Source: Sedimenticola sp.
GTDB taxonomy: Bacteria > Pseudomonadota > Gammaproteobacteria > Chromatiales > Chromatiaceae
Assembly (NCBI GenBank): GCA_026983675.1
Contig: JALSTP010000146.1
Location: 1-44,049 of the forward strand
DNA: 44,049 bases
Direction: 5' to 3'
Shown here piece by piece: positions 26,436 through 34,073 of the stretch. The notes below the pieces were generated by a model that worked only from the letters and a program-made list of their open reading frames with translations, was not told the DNA's origin and did no database searches. A program made the position numbers and the translations under genes. Position 1 is the stretch's first letter. The number at the start of each line of letters is the position of its first letter.

Positions 26436-27068
26436 TCAGCCGGCAATGCGATGCGGTCCGCTGGGCCAGCCACCCTGGCGTTTGACCACTTCCACCGTCA
26501 TTGCCCCTGCATCCCACCGCGCCTCCAGACGCAACGCCACCGGCGCCGCCGTCGCCCGCCAGCGCCGCGCACGAAACATAAAGGCCAGCGCCCGCCCCTT
26601 CCGCGCCGCCAACTGGAAACGGCGCAATACCGCGGTCTCAAGACGTCCCGGCCAGGCGAGCACCGCCCCGCAGACGCCGGAACGCAGCCCCTGTTCCACG
26701 CTCCACAGCAGATCCCCCTCGTCGGCGGCAGGAATCACCCATTGGCGCGAAAGGTCCAGACCTTGTCCGGCCAGGGCCGGCGCATAAGGCACATGAGGCG
26801 GGGCCACCCACAGAATGCGGCGCCCCGCCCGGCTCAAGGCAGCCACTGCCGGCAGCACCAGATTGATACTGTTCACGCCGTCACTCAGAAGATCGACCAC
26901 ACCACTCCGGGGCCAGCCTCCCCCCAGTAGCTCATCGAGCCCGGCGACACCGCTGGCGAGCAAGGAATACCCGTCGACGGCGGACTCACGCGCCCGCCAC
27001 ACGCCGGGGTGCGCGCGCAGCAGACGACCCAGGCGGTCTTCTTTCGATATAGAGAGGTCGGGTGTCAT
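26436..27068 (-). CDS. imuA: ImuA, SOS mutagenesis accessory protein
   Basis: The 210-residue protein resembles proteobacterial ImuA (RecA/SulA-like fold). GVAGLDELLGGGWPRSGVVDLLS at about residues 39-61 corresponds to the RecA-like N-terminal segment, but the Walker A loop is degenerate. GRRILWVAPPHVPYAPALAGQGLDL at about 81-105 is highly typical. ImuA works with ImuB and DnaE2 in error-prone translesion synthesis. It lies between lexA (84 nt) and imuB (11 nt) on one strand, so expression is probably from the lexA promoter and SOS-induced. Confidence 0.88.
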   Translation of the reverse strand: MTPDLSISKEDRLGRLLRAHPGVWRARESAVDGYSLLASGVAGLDELLGGGWPRSGVVDLLSDGVNSINLVLPAVAALSRAGRRILWVAPPHVPYAPALAGQGLDLSRQWVIPAADEGDLLWSVEQGLRSGVCGAVLAWPGRLETAVLRRFQLAARKGRALAFMFRARRWRATAAPVALRLEARWDAGAMTVEVVKRQGGWPSGPHRIAG

Positions 27069-27152
27069 CTCAAGACCAAGGTCCGCAACCGAAATGCTGG
27101 AGCAGAAGAATAGAACACCTCCAGGCTCAGCAGACGCGCCCCCTGCCGGCCG

Positions 27153-27803
27153 TCATTTGCGCCGCAGAGGAGTCGCCTCCAGCCCGCGGCGCAACAGACC
27201 CACGCCCAGCCCCTCGATCACCAGCGACTGCTCCCGCAGATCCACCTCAATCGGTGCGTAGTCGGGGTTGGCCGGTTCCAGGCGCACCCGGTGACGCCAG
27301 CGTGCATGACGCCAAAAGCGTTTGACGGTGACCTCGTCATCCAGCCGCGCCACCACGATCTGGCCGTTCGATGCTTCGCGCACGCTGTGCACCGCCAGCA
27401 GATCACCGTCCAGAATGCCGATATCGCGCATGCTCATCCCCTGCACCCGCAACAGATAGTCCGCGCGGGGATGGAAGGCGTCAGGGTCGATCGCGTAGCG
27501 TTCCTCCACATGCGCCTCCGCCAGAATCGGCGACCCGGCGGCGACCCGGCCGATGACGGGCACGCCTTCCGTCTCCGGCCCCCCTGGCTCCTCCGGCTCG
27601 ATCAGCCGAATGCCACGGGAGGTGTTCTTCAATAGCTCAATGGCCCCCTTCCGCGCCAGCGCACGCAAGTGCTCCTCCGCCGCATTGGAAGAACGAAAAC
27701 CCAGCGCCCGCGCAATCTCCACCCGTGTGGGCGGAAGACCGGTGGTCCTCAGTTCCCTGCGAATCAGCTTCAGGACCTCTTTCTGGCGTGGTGTCAGTTT
27801 CAT
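27153..27803 (-). CDS. lexA: LexA repressor
   Basis: The 216-residue protein has an N-terminal winged helix in which the recognition-helix segment, [22 protein letters not shown], is close to that of E. coli LexA. The self-cleavage site AAGS (Ala-Gly) is at about residue 89, the nucleophile Ser in GMSMRD at about 124, and the general-base Lys in VTVKRF at about 161. It represses SOS genes until RecA filaments stimulate its cleavage. The E. coli-like helix predicts binding to CTGT-N8-ACAG, and one such box is found 305 nt upstream. GGGGGAG precedes the ATG. It heads the operon lexA-imuA-imuB. Confidence 0.95.
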   Translation of the reverse strand: MKLTPRQKEVLKLIRRELRTTGLPPTRVEIARALGFRSSNAAEEHLRALARKGAIELLKNTSRGIRLIEPEEPGGPETEGVPVIGRVAAGSPILAEAHVEERYAIDPDAFHPRADYLLRVQGMSMRDIGILDGDLLAVHSVREASNGQIVVARLDDEVTVKRFWRHARWRHRVRLEPANPDYAPIEVDLREQSLVIEGLGVGLLRRGLEATPLRRK

Positions 27804-27835
27804 CTCTCCCCCTTAACAGGATACAAGTCCACTCT

Positions 27836-27998
27836 GGCACCCGTCGGATTCAACACTGTTCGGCTGCAAATCCCGGGAGAGTGATCAACCCAGCTTATCG
27901 AATCCGTTAGATAGACCCACTATTCGCCTCATCCGATAAACGGGCTCGATTCTCTCCCAGTGATTTTCGCTTCGATCGGTCAAACCCGACGGGACCCC
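27836..27998 (+). repeat. R1 repeat, full copy (MITE-like, about 163 bp)
   Basis: The copy starts GGCACCCGTCGGATTC and ends CCCGACGGGACCCC, inverted termini matching the R1 family. Internal blocks are shared with 1729 and 13603. It lies 33 nt upstream of the lexA start codon, within its leader. Confidence 0.75.
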
Positions 27999-28075
27999 AA
28001 CCCGGATTATTCATGAAGTCGCTCGCGCCCTTGCGTGATCCTTGTCCACACAGGGAATTTTCCTTCATCGTCAAT
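27999..28075 (+). repeat. R2 repeat, left half copy
   Basis: From AACCCGGATTATTCATGAAG through CTTGTCCACACAGGGAATTTTCC it matches the left half of the R2 element at 18362 at nearly every position. The right arm is missing. It directly abuts the R1 copy, suggesting nested or successive insertions. Confidence 0.75.
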
Positions 28076-28107
28076 AAAAATGGCGCCGCACCTCTGCACC
28101 GCACATA

Positions 28108-28127
28108 TACTGTTATTATATACAGTC
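28108..28127. promoter_or_regulatory. LexA-binding site (SOS box)
   Basis: TACTGTTATTATATACAGTC has the CTGT-N8-ACAG core of the E. coli-type SOS box with an AT-rich centre. The LexA in this window has a matching recognition helix. The box overlaps the -10 of a minus-strand promoter reading toward lexA. It is the only clear box I saw in the window. Confidence 0.85.
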
Positions 28128-28142
28128 ATATGAGCATGGCAA
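28115..28142 (-). promoter_or_regulatory. Sigma70-type promoter for lexA-imuA-imuB
   Basis: On the minus strand TTGCCA (28142-28137) and a perfect TATAAT (28120-28115) are separated by 16 nt. The -10 lies inside the SOS box, so bound LexA would block it. Transcription would cross half an R2 and a full R1 element before lexA, giving a leader of about 300 nt. Confidence 0.7.
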
Positions 28143-28245
28143 AGGGTGGCACGAAGGACTACTGACGGGAGGTCCTCTCTGTCACCGGCGAATCTCAAAG
28201 AATCCATCTGCCTGAAGCCCCTAACCCTATGATATTCAAAGACAG

Positions 28246-28285
28246 GCCGCGGCTGAATACGATATATAGTGTTGCCGGGTTTAAT
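28246..28285 (-). repeat. R3 repeat copy
   Basis: Read on the minus strand: ATTAAACCCGGCAACACT, then ATATATCGTATTCAGCCGCGG, nearly identical to the copy at 24853. It lies between ptsP and the lexA promoter. Confidence 0.65.
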
Positions 28286-28380
28286 GGTAGGCCAGAAACA
28301 AGTAAAACACTGTGAAGCGCTGCCAGGAACGGCATGAAGGGGAAACTGGCCACGACGGCCAAACAACGACTGGATGGAAA

Positions 28381-30645
28381 CTACTTGCCCGGCCGCACCA
28401 GCCCGCCCAGACCTTTGTTCTCCAACGCATCGCCCAGCAGTTTGCGCACATCCGCGGCGTCTTCGCAGGCAAGCGCCTCGGCAAGCAGATCCCGGGCCTC
28501 ATGGAGACTGAAACTGCGGATCACCCATTTCACTCGCAACAGACTGCCGGCGTTCATGCTCAGGCTGCTCATGCCCATGCCGAGCAATAGCGGCGCCGCC
28601 AGCGGTTTGCCCGCCAGTTCGCCACATACCCCCACCTCTTTGTCCAGCTTGTGTGCTTGTTCCGCCACATGGTTCAACGCGCGCAGCACGGAGGGATGGA
28701 GGTCGTCATAGATCTCGGCCACATTGGAATTGTTACGGTCCACCGCCAGCAAGTACTGGGTCAAGTCGTTGGTGCCAATGGAGAGGAAATCGACACGGCG
28801 GGCCAGCGCCTCCACCTGAAACACCGCCGCCGGTACTTCGACCATCGCCCCGACACGCGGCATCTTCACCGTATAGCCCTCTTCCTGCAGTTCGTCATGG
28901 GCCCGCCGGATGAGCGTCAGGGCATCATCCACTTCAGAGACCCTGCTGATCATCGGTAACAGCATCTGCAAGTTGTCGAATCCCACTGCGGCCCGCAGCA
29001 TCGCGCGAATCTGGGTGATGAAGATCTCCGGGTGGTCAAGGGAGATACGAATCCCGCGCCAGCCGAGGAAGGGGTTGGATTCCGACAGGGGAAAGTACGG
29101 CAGCGGTTTATCGCCGCCGATATCCAGGGTGCGCACCGTCACCGGACGAGGGCTGAAAGTCTCCAGCACATGCCGGTAATTGGCCACCTGCACCGCTTCT
29201 CCGGGAAAACGGTCCCGGACCATGAAAGGCAGCTCGGTGCGGTAGAGGCCCACACCAGCCGACTCCTCCGTCCCCAGAGCGCTCATCTCCGACACCAGAC
29301 CGGTATTCAGATAGAGCGGCATCGCTTGACCATCCTGGGTAATCGAAGGCAGCGAGCGCAACGCCTCCAGTTCGGTGGAGAGTATCCGCTCCTCGTCGGC
29401 CAGGCGCTGATACTCCCTCCGCACCGATGGGGCCGGCGAGATGTAGACCCGCCCGCGGTAGCCATCCAGCACCGCGTCACGGCCCTCCAGGCGCCCCACC
29501 GGCAGGTTGACCACCCCCATCACCGCAGGCACCCCCAGGGCGCGGGCCAGAATGGCCACGTGCGATGAACTGGAACCCGTGGCGGACACCACCCCCACCA
29601 GGCGTTCGCGTGGAACCTCGGCAAGCTGCATGGCGCTGATTTCCTCCGCCGCGAGGATGGTATTGTCCGGATACGTCACCTCCCGGCTCAGGCCCTCCTG
29701 AAGATGGGTCAGGATGCGCCGGCCCAGATCGCGCACATCGGAGGCGCGTTCACGCAGATAGGCATCATCCATCTGATCGAAGGCCATGGCATGTTCTTCG
29801 ATGGTCTGCCGCAAGGCCCCTGGCGCCCAGTTGCCGGCACGGATGCGCTTCACCGTCTGTTCCACGAGGCTGTCGCCGTCCAGCATCATCAACCAGGCGT
29901 CGAACAAGGCGCGTTCCTCCCGTGGCAGTCGGTCCTCCATGCGTGCGCCCAGCACTTCGAGATCCTGGCGCACCGACTGCACGGCGGAATAAAAGGCCTG
30001 CTCCTCGGCCGCGGAGTCCTCACTTGAGCGGTCGGGGATCGCCTCCAGATCGGCCGGGGGATAGGCCACCACCACCGTCCCCAGGGCCACGCCATCGGAA
30101 CCGCCGCGTCCTTCCAGAAACCGGGTCGGAGTACGGGGCCGGTCCTGAATCGCAGCCAGCTCCCCGCTGGCGCGGGCGTGGGTGATGGCTCCGGCGAGCT
30201 GGGCGGCCAGGGTGAACAGAAACGTGACCTCGTTGTCGTCGAACCGACGCGGCTCCTTCTGGCGGACCACCAACACACCTAGCACGCGGCGATTCTGGAT
30301 GATTGGCACACCGAGGAAGCCGTGGAAACGCCGCTCGCCGGTCTCGTGGGTGAACAGGTAACGCGGATGCGCCGGGGCCTCGTCGATATTGATGGGTTCC
30401 GCCCGCTCGTAGACCAACCCCACCAGTCCCTGGTTGAAGGCCACCCGGACCCGGCCCACGGCGCTCTGCCGCAGCCCCTCGGTGGCTTGCAGAATCAGCC
30501 GCCCCTTGTCGAAATCGCTCAGATAGACGGAACAGACGTCCGTATGGATGGCCTCCTTGACGCGGCGCACAATCACGTTCAACGCCTGATCGAGATCGGG
30601 CGCCGTATTGACCTCCTGAATGATCCTGTGCAGGATTTCGAGCAT
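28381..30645 (-). CDS. ptsP: PtsP, enzyme I of the nitrogen phosphotransferase system
   Basis: This 754-residue protein (E. coli PtsP is 748) begins with a GAF domain at about 15-160 (DVCSVYLSDFDKGRLIL, HGFLGVPIIQNRRVLGVLVV). The PTS enzyme I core follows: GSSSSHVAILARALGVPAVMG at about 355 contains the phospho-accepting His, and the PEP-binding TIM barrel holds RTLDIGGDKPLPYF, GWRGIRISL and FLSIGTNDLTQY. It transfers phosphate from PEP to NPr and on to PtsN, linking nitrogen status to metabolism and K+ handling. ATG 30645 is preferred to the GTG just before. The gene follows rppH by 47 nt, as in E. coli. Confidence 0.95.
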   Translation of the reverse strand: MLEILHRIIQEVNTAPDLDQALNVIVRRVKEAIHTDVCSVYLSDFDKGRLILQATEGLRQSAVGRVRVAFNQGLVGLVYERAEPINIDEAPAHPRYLFTHETGERRFHGFLGVPIIQNRRVLGVLVVRQKEPRRFDDNEVTFLFTLAAQLAGAITHARASGELAAIQDRPRTPTRFLEGRGGSDGVALGTVVVAYPPADLEAIPDRSSEDSAAEEQAFYSAVQSVRQDLEVLGARMEDRLPREERALFDAWLMMLDGDSLVEQTVKRIRAGNWAPGALRQTIEEHAMAFDQMDDAYLRERASDVRDLGRRILTHLQEGLSREVTYPDNTILAAEEISAMQLAEVPRERLVGVVSATGSSSSHVAILARALGVPAVMGVVNLPVGRLEGRDAVLDGYRGRVYISPAPSVRREYQRLADEERILSTELEALRSLPSITQDGQAMPLYLNTGLVSEMSALGTEESAGVGLYRTELPFMVRDRFPGEAVQVANYRHVLETFSPRPVTVRTLDIGGDKPLPYFPLSESNPFLGWRGIRISLDHPEIFITQIRAMLRAAVGFDNLQMLLPMISRVSEVDDALTLIRRAHDELQEEGYTVKMPRVGAMVEVPAAVFQVEALARRVDFLSIGTNDLTQYLLAVDRNNSNVAEIYDDLHPSVLRALNHVAEQAHKLDKEVGVCGELAGKPLAAPLLLGMGMSSLSMNAGSLLRVKWVIRSFSLHEARDLLAEALACEDAADVRKLLGDALENKGLGGLVRPGK

Positions 30646-30692
30646 CACGTTACGACAGAAAAACGCCTGGCCTCAGCCCACGGCGCCCGCCT

Positions 30693-31226
30693 TCAGCGGC
30701 GATGATAGTGTGGACGGGACGAGGGGTGACCGAAATGGCGCGCCGGAACCCCTTCGGGATAGAGCAAGGGCGCAAGCTCCTCCAGCGCACGAAAATAGAC
30801 CTTCCTCTTGAAATAGACCACCTCGCGCACCGGCTGCCAATACTTCACCCAGCGCCAGTCATCGAACTCTGGCTTGGCAGTGCGGTTGAGGCAGAAATCC
30901 GTCTCTTCGCATTTTGCCCGCAGCAGAAACCAAACCTGCTTCTGGCCGATACACAGGGGCTGACTGTGCTTGCGCACGAAGCGCTTGGGCAGTCGGTAAC
31001 GCAGCCAGCCATGGGTGCTGCCAATGATCTCCACATGATGAGGCTTCAGACCGATCTCTTCCTCCAGTTCGCGGAACATCGCCTCTTCGGGGGTCTCGTG
31101 GGACTTGATCCCCCCCTGGGGGAACTGCCAGGCGTTCTGACCGGTCCGGCGCGCCCAGAAAAGACGGCGCTGGCCGTTACTGAGGATGATCCCGACGTTG
31201 GGCCGGAAACCGTCGGCATCGATCAC
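30693..31226 (-). CDS. rppH: RNA pyrophosphohydrolase RppH
   Basis: The 177-residue protein starts [14 protein letters not shown] and has the NUDIX box [23 protein letters not shown] at about residues 38-60. AWQFPQGG and the [10 protein letters not shown] region are characteristic of RppH. It removes pyrophosphate from 5' mRNA ends, opening them to RNase E. The start is a GTG (31226) that aligns with the E. coli N-terminus. The Arg/His-rich C-terminal tail ([11 protein letters not shown]) is longer than in E. coli. It precedes ptsP in the same direction. Confidence 0.95.
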   Translation of the reverse strand: MIDADGFRPNVGIILSNGQRRLFWARRTGQNAWQFPQGGIKSHETPEEAMFRELEEEIGLKPHHVEIIGSTHGWLRYRLPKRFVRKHSQPLCIGQKQVWFLLRAKCEETDFCLNRTAKPEFDDWRWVKYWQPVREVVYFKRKVYFRALEELAPLLYPEGVPARHFGHPSSRPHYHRR

Positions 31227-31512
31227 CTTTCCGCCCCCCCGCGGCCGCTCCCTGCTGCAACGCGGTACGGGAGCGGCCGACCCGATTGACTTCCGGCGCC
31301 GCCCCGCTGGCCGTCAAAACAACGATTGTTGTATAAACCACGCATCATCCTGTCCGTTCCGGCGTTGAGCAGACCCTGGGTCCCGTATTTGATTCTTTCA
31401 TACTTTGCCGTCGATGGGCAAGCCGAAAACAACCATAAGCTATTGCTAATAAAGATAATTCTGTATAGTAACGACGTCCAATCCCCAGCGAGACAATGAG
31501 GAATACATCACC

Positions 31513-32169
31513 GTGGCCCTGGCAATCTTCGACCTCGACAATACCCTCCTGGCGGGCGATTCCGACTATCTGTGGGGGGTGTTTCTGAGCGAACAGGGAG
31601 TGGTCGACCGCGATCACTACGAACGGGAGAATCAACGCTTCTATGCGGCCTACGAGGCCGGAACGCTCGACATCCATGAATGGCTGCGTTTCTCCCTGCG
31701 ACCGTTGCGCGACACCGAACCCGAGCGCCTCTACCGCCTGCGCGAGCGTTTCATGCGTGAAAAGATCGAGCCGCTGATCCCCGCGGCCTCTGTCGACCTG
31801 ATCCGGCGGCATCGCGACGCTGGCGACATTGCCATGATCATCACCGCCACCAACAGCTTCATCACCCGCCCCATCGCCGAACGGCTGGGGGTGGAGCACC
31901 TGCTGGCCACCGAGCCGGAGATGGCCGGAGGCCGCTTCACCGGCGAGGTGGTGGGCACACCCACCTTCCGCGAGGGGAAGGTGGAGCGGCTGGAGGCATG
32001 GTTGCGGGAGACGGGACACGACCTGCGCGACAGCACCTTCTACAGCGACTCTCACAACGACCTGCCCTTGCTCGAACGGGTGGCGCATCCGGTGGCCGTG
32101 GACCCCGATGAGACGCTGGCCCGCATCGCCCGGGAACGTGGCTGGCCGCTTCTGCGCCTGCACCCATGA
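31513..32169 (+). CDS. HAD-IB family phosphatase
   Basis: The 218-residue protein carries the HAD motifs: FDLDNTLLAGDSD (motif I, nucleophile and acid Asp), IITATNSF (motif II, Thr) and the STFYSDSHNDLPLL region (motif III/IV). The alpha-helical cap between motifs I and II (about 17-95) is typical of subfamily IB, which includes SerB-like and histidinol-phosphate phosphatases. A GTG start follows GAGGAAT. It overlaps the ABC permease gene by ATGA, which is unusual for SerB and suggests a role tied to the transported compound, possibly a corrinoid phosphate. That link is inference. Confidence 0.88.
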   Translation: MALAIFDLDNTLLAGDSDYLWGVFLSEQGVVDRDHYERENQRFYAAYEAGTLDIHEWLRFSLRPLRDTEPERLYRLRERFMREKIEPLIPAASVDLIRRHRDAGDIAMIITATNSFITRPIAERLGVEHLLATEPEMAGGRFTGEVVGTPTFREGKVERLEAWLRETGHDLRDSTFYSDSHNDLPLLERVAHPVAVDPDETLARIARERGWPLLRLHP

Positions 32170-33107
32170 AACGCGGCGTGCTCGTGCTCACCGGGCTGCT
32201 GCTGTTCTCCCTCTTCAGCCTCGGCCTGGCCCTCGTTCTCGGCAGCGGCCACCCCATCGACCCCGCCTTGCTCCACCAGATCGTGCTGGACCTGCGACTG
32301 CCGCGGGCCCTCAGCGCCTTCGCGGTGGGCGGGTTGCTGGCCCTGGCCGGGGCCCTGATGCAGGTGCTGTTGCGCAACCCGCTGGGCGATCCCTACGTCC
32401 TGGGGGTCTCGGGCGGGGCGGCCAGCGCTGCGCTACTCGGGATGCTGGCGGGCCTGCAGGGTGCCCTGCTCTCACTGGGCGCCTTCGGCGGCGCACTCCT
32501 CGCCATGCTGCTGGTATTCGTCCTGGCGCGCGGCGGCGGGGCCTGGTCCGCCACGCGCCTGCTGCTTACCGGGGTGGTGCTGGCGGCCGGTTGGGGGGCC
32601 TTGATCAGTTTCCTGCTGGCGATTGGCCCTGCTGCCCGGCTGCCCGGCATGCTGTTCTGGCTGATGGGCGACCTCGGCGATGCCGACACGCCCCTGATTC
32701 CCCTCCTCACTCTGCTGGCGGGCGGGACGGCCGCCTTTCTGCTCGCCCGTCCCCTCAACCTGCTGTTGCAAGGCCCGGATCAGGCTGCCCTGCTGGGGGT
32801 GGAGACGGAGCGGTTGCATTGGACCCTGTTTCTGCTCGCCTCCCTGCTCACCGCGGTCGCCGTGACCACCGGCGGCGCCATCGGCTTCATCGGGCTGGTG
32901 GCGCCCCACCTCTACCGGCTGCTCGACGGCAGCGACCACCGGCGGCTGATCCCCGGCGCCATCCTGCTCGGCGGAGGATTACTGGTGCTCACCGACACCC
33001 TGGCCCGCACCCTGATTGCCCCGCGTCAACTGCCAGTGGGGGTGGTGACCGCGCTGGTGGGGGTGCCGCTGTTTCTCTACCTGTTGCGGCGGCAGGCACC
33101 GGCATGA
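32166..33107 (+). CDS. BtuC/FecCD-type ABC transporter permease
   Basis: The 313-residue protein has about nine to ten membrane helices and family signatures: RLPRALSAFAVGGLLALAGALMQ, RNPLGDPYVLGVSGGAA and GAIGFIGLVAPHLYR (coupling helix/gate region). These belong to the FecCD family that imports vitamin B12, haem or siderophores. It overlaps the preceding phosphatase and the following ATPase genes by 4 nt each. No periplasmic binding protein or TonB-dependent receptor lies in the window, so the substrate cannot be told; the name BtuC is only by similarity. Confidence 0.9.
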   Translation: MKRGVLVLTGLLLFSLFSLGLALVLGSGHPIDPALLHQIVLDLRLPRALSAFAVGGLLALAGALMQVLLRNPLGDPYVLGVSGGAASAALLGMLAGLQGALLSLGAFGGALLAMLLVFVLARGGGAWSATRLLLTGVVLAAGWGALISFLLAIGPAARLPGMLFWLMGDLGDADTPLIPLLTLLAGGTAAFLLARPLNLLLQGPDQAALLGVETERLHWTLFLLASLLTAVAVTTGGAIGFIGLVAPHLYRLLDGSDHRRLIPGAILLGGGLLVLTDTLARTLIAPRQLPVGVVTALVGVPLFLYLLRRQAPA

Positions 33108-33865
33108 CCCTTCTGGAGACCCACAATCTCACGGTGTCCATCGGCGACTGCCTGGTCTGCCGGGATGCGGCGCTGCATATAGAAGCCGGGCAGTGCTGGG
33201 GCCTGCTCGGCCGCAATGGCAGCGGCAAGACCACCCTGCTGCGCGCCTTGGCCGGGCTGCATCGTCCCGATGGCGGCGCGGTGGAGCTGTTGGGCCAACC
33301 CCTTCGCATGCTCTCCCGGCGTGTCATCGCCCAACGCCTCGGCCTGTTGTTGCAGGACGAGGCATTGCCCTTCCCGGTCACGGTGGAGGCGGCAGTACTG
33401 GCAGGCCGGCACGCTCATCTCCCCCCCTTCGGCTGGGAGCGGGCCGAGGATCGCCGCCTCGCACATGAGGCCCTGGAGGCGGTGGGCATGGCCCCCTTCG
33501 CCCACCGCCTCACCTCCAGCCTCTCCGGCGGCGAGCGCCGCCGCGTGGCCATCGCCACCCTTCTGGCGCAGGCGCCGGCGGTAATGTTGCTGGATGAGCC
33601 CACCAACCACCTGGATCTCGACCAGCAGATCCGTATCCTGCGGCTGCTCCACCAGCGCATGGGCAGGATGCGGGCGCTGGTGATGAGCCTGCACGACATC
33701 AACATGGCATTGCGTTTTTGTGACCGGCTGATATTGTTGGACGACGAGGGATTGCACACGGGACCCGCGGCACAGCTCGGCACCGCCGAACGCCTGTCCA
33801 CCCTCTACGGCCATCCACTGACTGTGTTGGAGGGGCCGACAGGTCCGGTGCTGATCCCGCAATAG
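33104..33865 (+). CDS. ABC transporter ATP-binding protein (BtuD/FecE type)
   Basis: The 253-residue protein has a Walker A loop GRNGSGKTT at about 38-46, a Q-loop in LLLQDEALPF, the signature LSGGERRR at about 139-146 and a Walker B VMLLDEPTNHLD at about 159-170, with the H-loop His in SLHDINMA. ATG 33104 overlaps the permease stop, confirming the start. It is the motor of the importer encoded just upstream. An open frame continues far upstream in the same phase but that part is a shadow of the permease gene. Confidence 0.93.
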   Translation: MTLLETHNLTVSIGDCLVCRDAALHIEAGQCWGLLGRNGSGKTTLLRALAGLHRPDGGAVELLGQPLRMLSRRVIAQRLGLLLQDEALPFPVTVEAAVLAGRHAHLPPFGWERAEDRRLAHEALEAVGMAPFAHRLTSSLSGGERRRVAIATLLAQAPAVMLLDEPTNHLDLDQQIRILRLLHQRMGRMRALVMSLHDINMALRFCDRLILLDDEGLHTGPAAQLGTAERLSTLYGHPLTVLEGPTGPVLIPQ

Positions 33866-33877
33866 AGAGGCCCATCC

Positions 33878-34069
33878 ATGAACCGCATCATCCTGTTCCT
33901 GTTCCTCATCGTGCTGGCGGCGGGCATCGTCTATATCTATCGCGGCGCCGGTCTCCAGCCGGAGAAAGGCGCCACCCTGACACCCAAGGCGTACATCAAG
34001 CGGGTGGAGGAGAAGAAGGCAGCCCGCCTGCAGGCGGAAAGAAAGGCCGCGTCCACCCCCGGACGCTGA
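33878..34069 (+). CDS. Small membrane-anchored protein
   Basis: This 63-residue protein has an N-terminal membrane helix at about 4-21 (IILFLFLIVLAAGIVYIY) and a basic Lys/Ala/Arg-rich tail with KRVEEKKAARLQAERKA. AGAGAGG lies 9 nt upstream. It follows the ABC ATPase gene by 12 nt, likely in the same transcript, and ends 4 nt before the converging GTPase gene. I do not recognise a family; it may be an accessory subunit. Confidence 0.55.
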   Translation: MNRIILFLFLIVLAAGIVYIYRGAGLQPEKGATLTPKAYIKRVEEKKAARLQAERKAASTPGR

Positions 34070-34073
34070 CGGC

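Noticed and set aside
27804-27835. Second LexA box close to the lexA start
   Set aside because: The sequence near AACAGGATACAAG has only part of an ACAG half site and no CTGT partner at the right spacing.
28130-28165. Eleven-codon open frame just after the SOS box on the plus strand
   Set aside because: It begins ATG at 28130 and could in principle be SOS-driven, but has no ribosome-binding site or known relative; the promoter reads better toward lexA.
32108-33103. Upstream extension of the ABC ATPase frame (585 codons in all)
   Set aside because: The extra residues are Arg/Pro/Gly-rich and lie entirely over the permease gene; ATG 33104 with a 4-nt overlap is the sound start.
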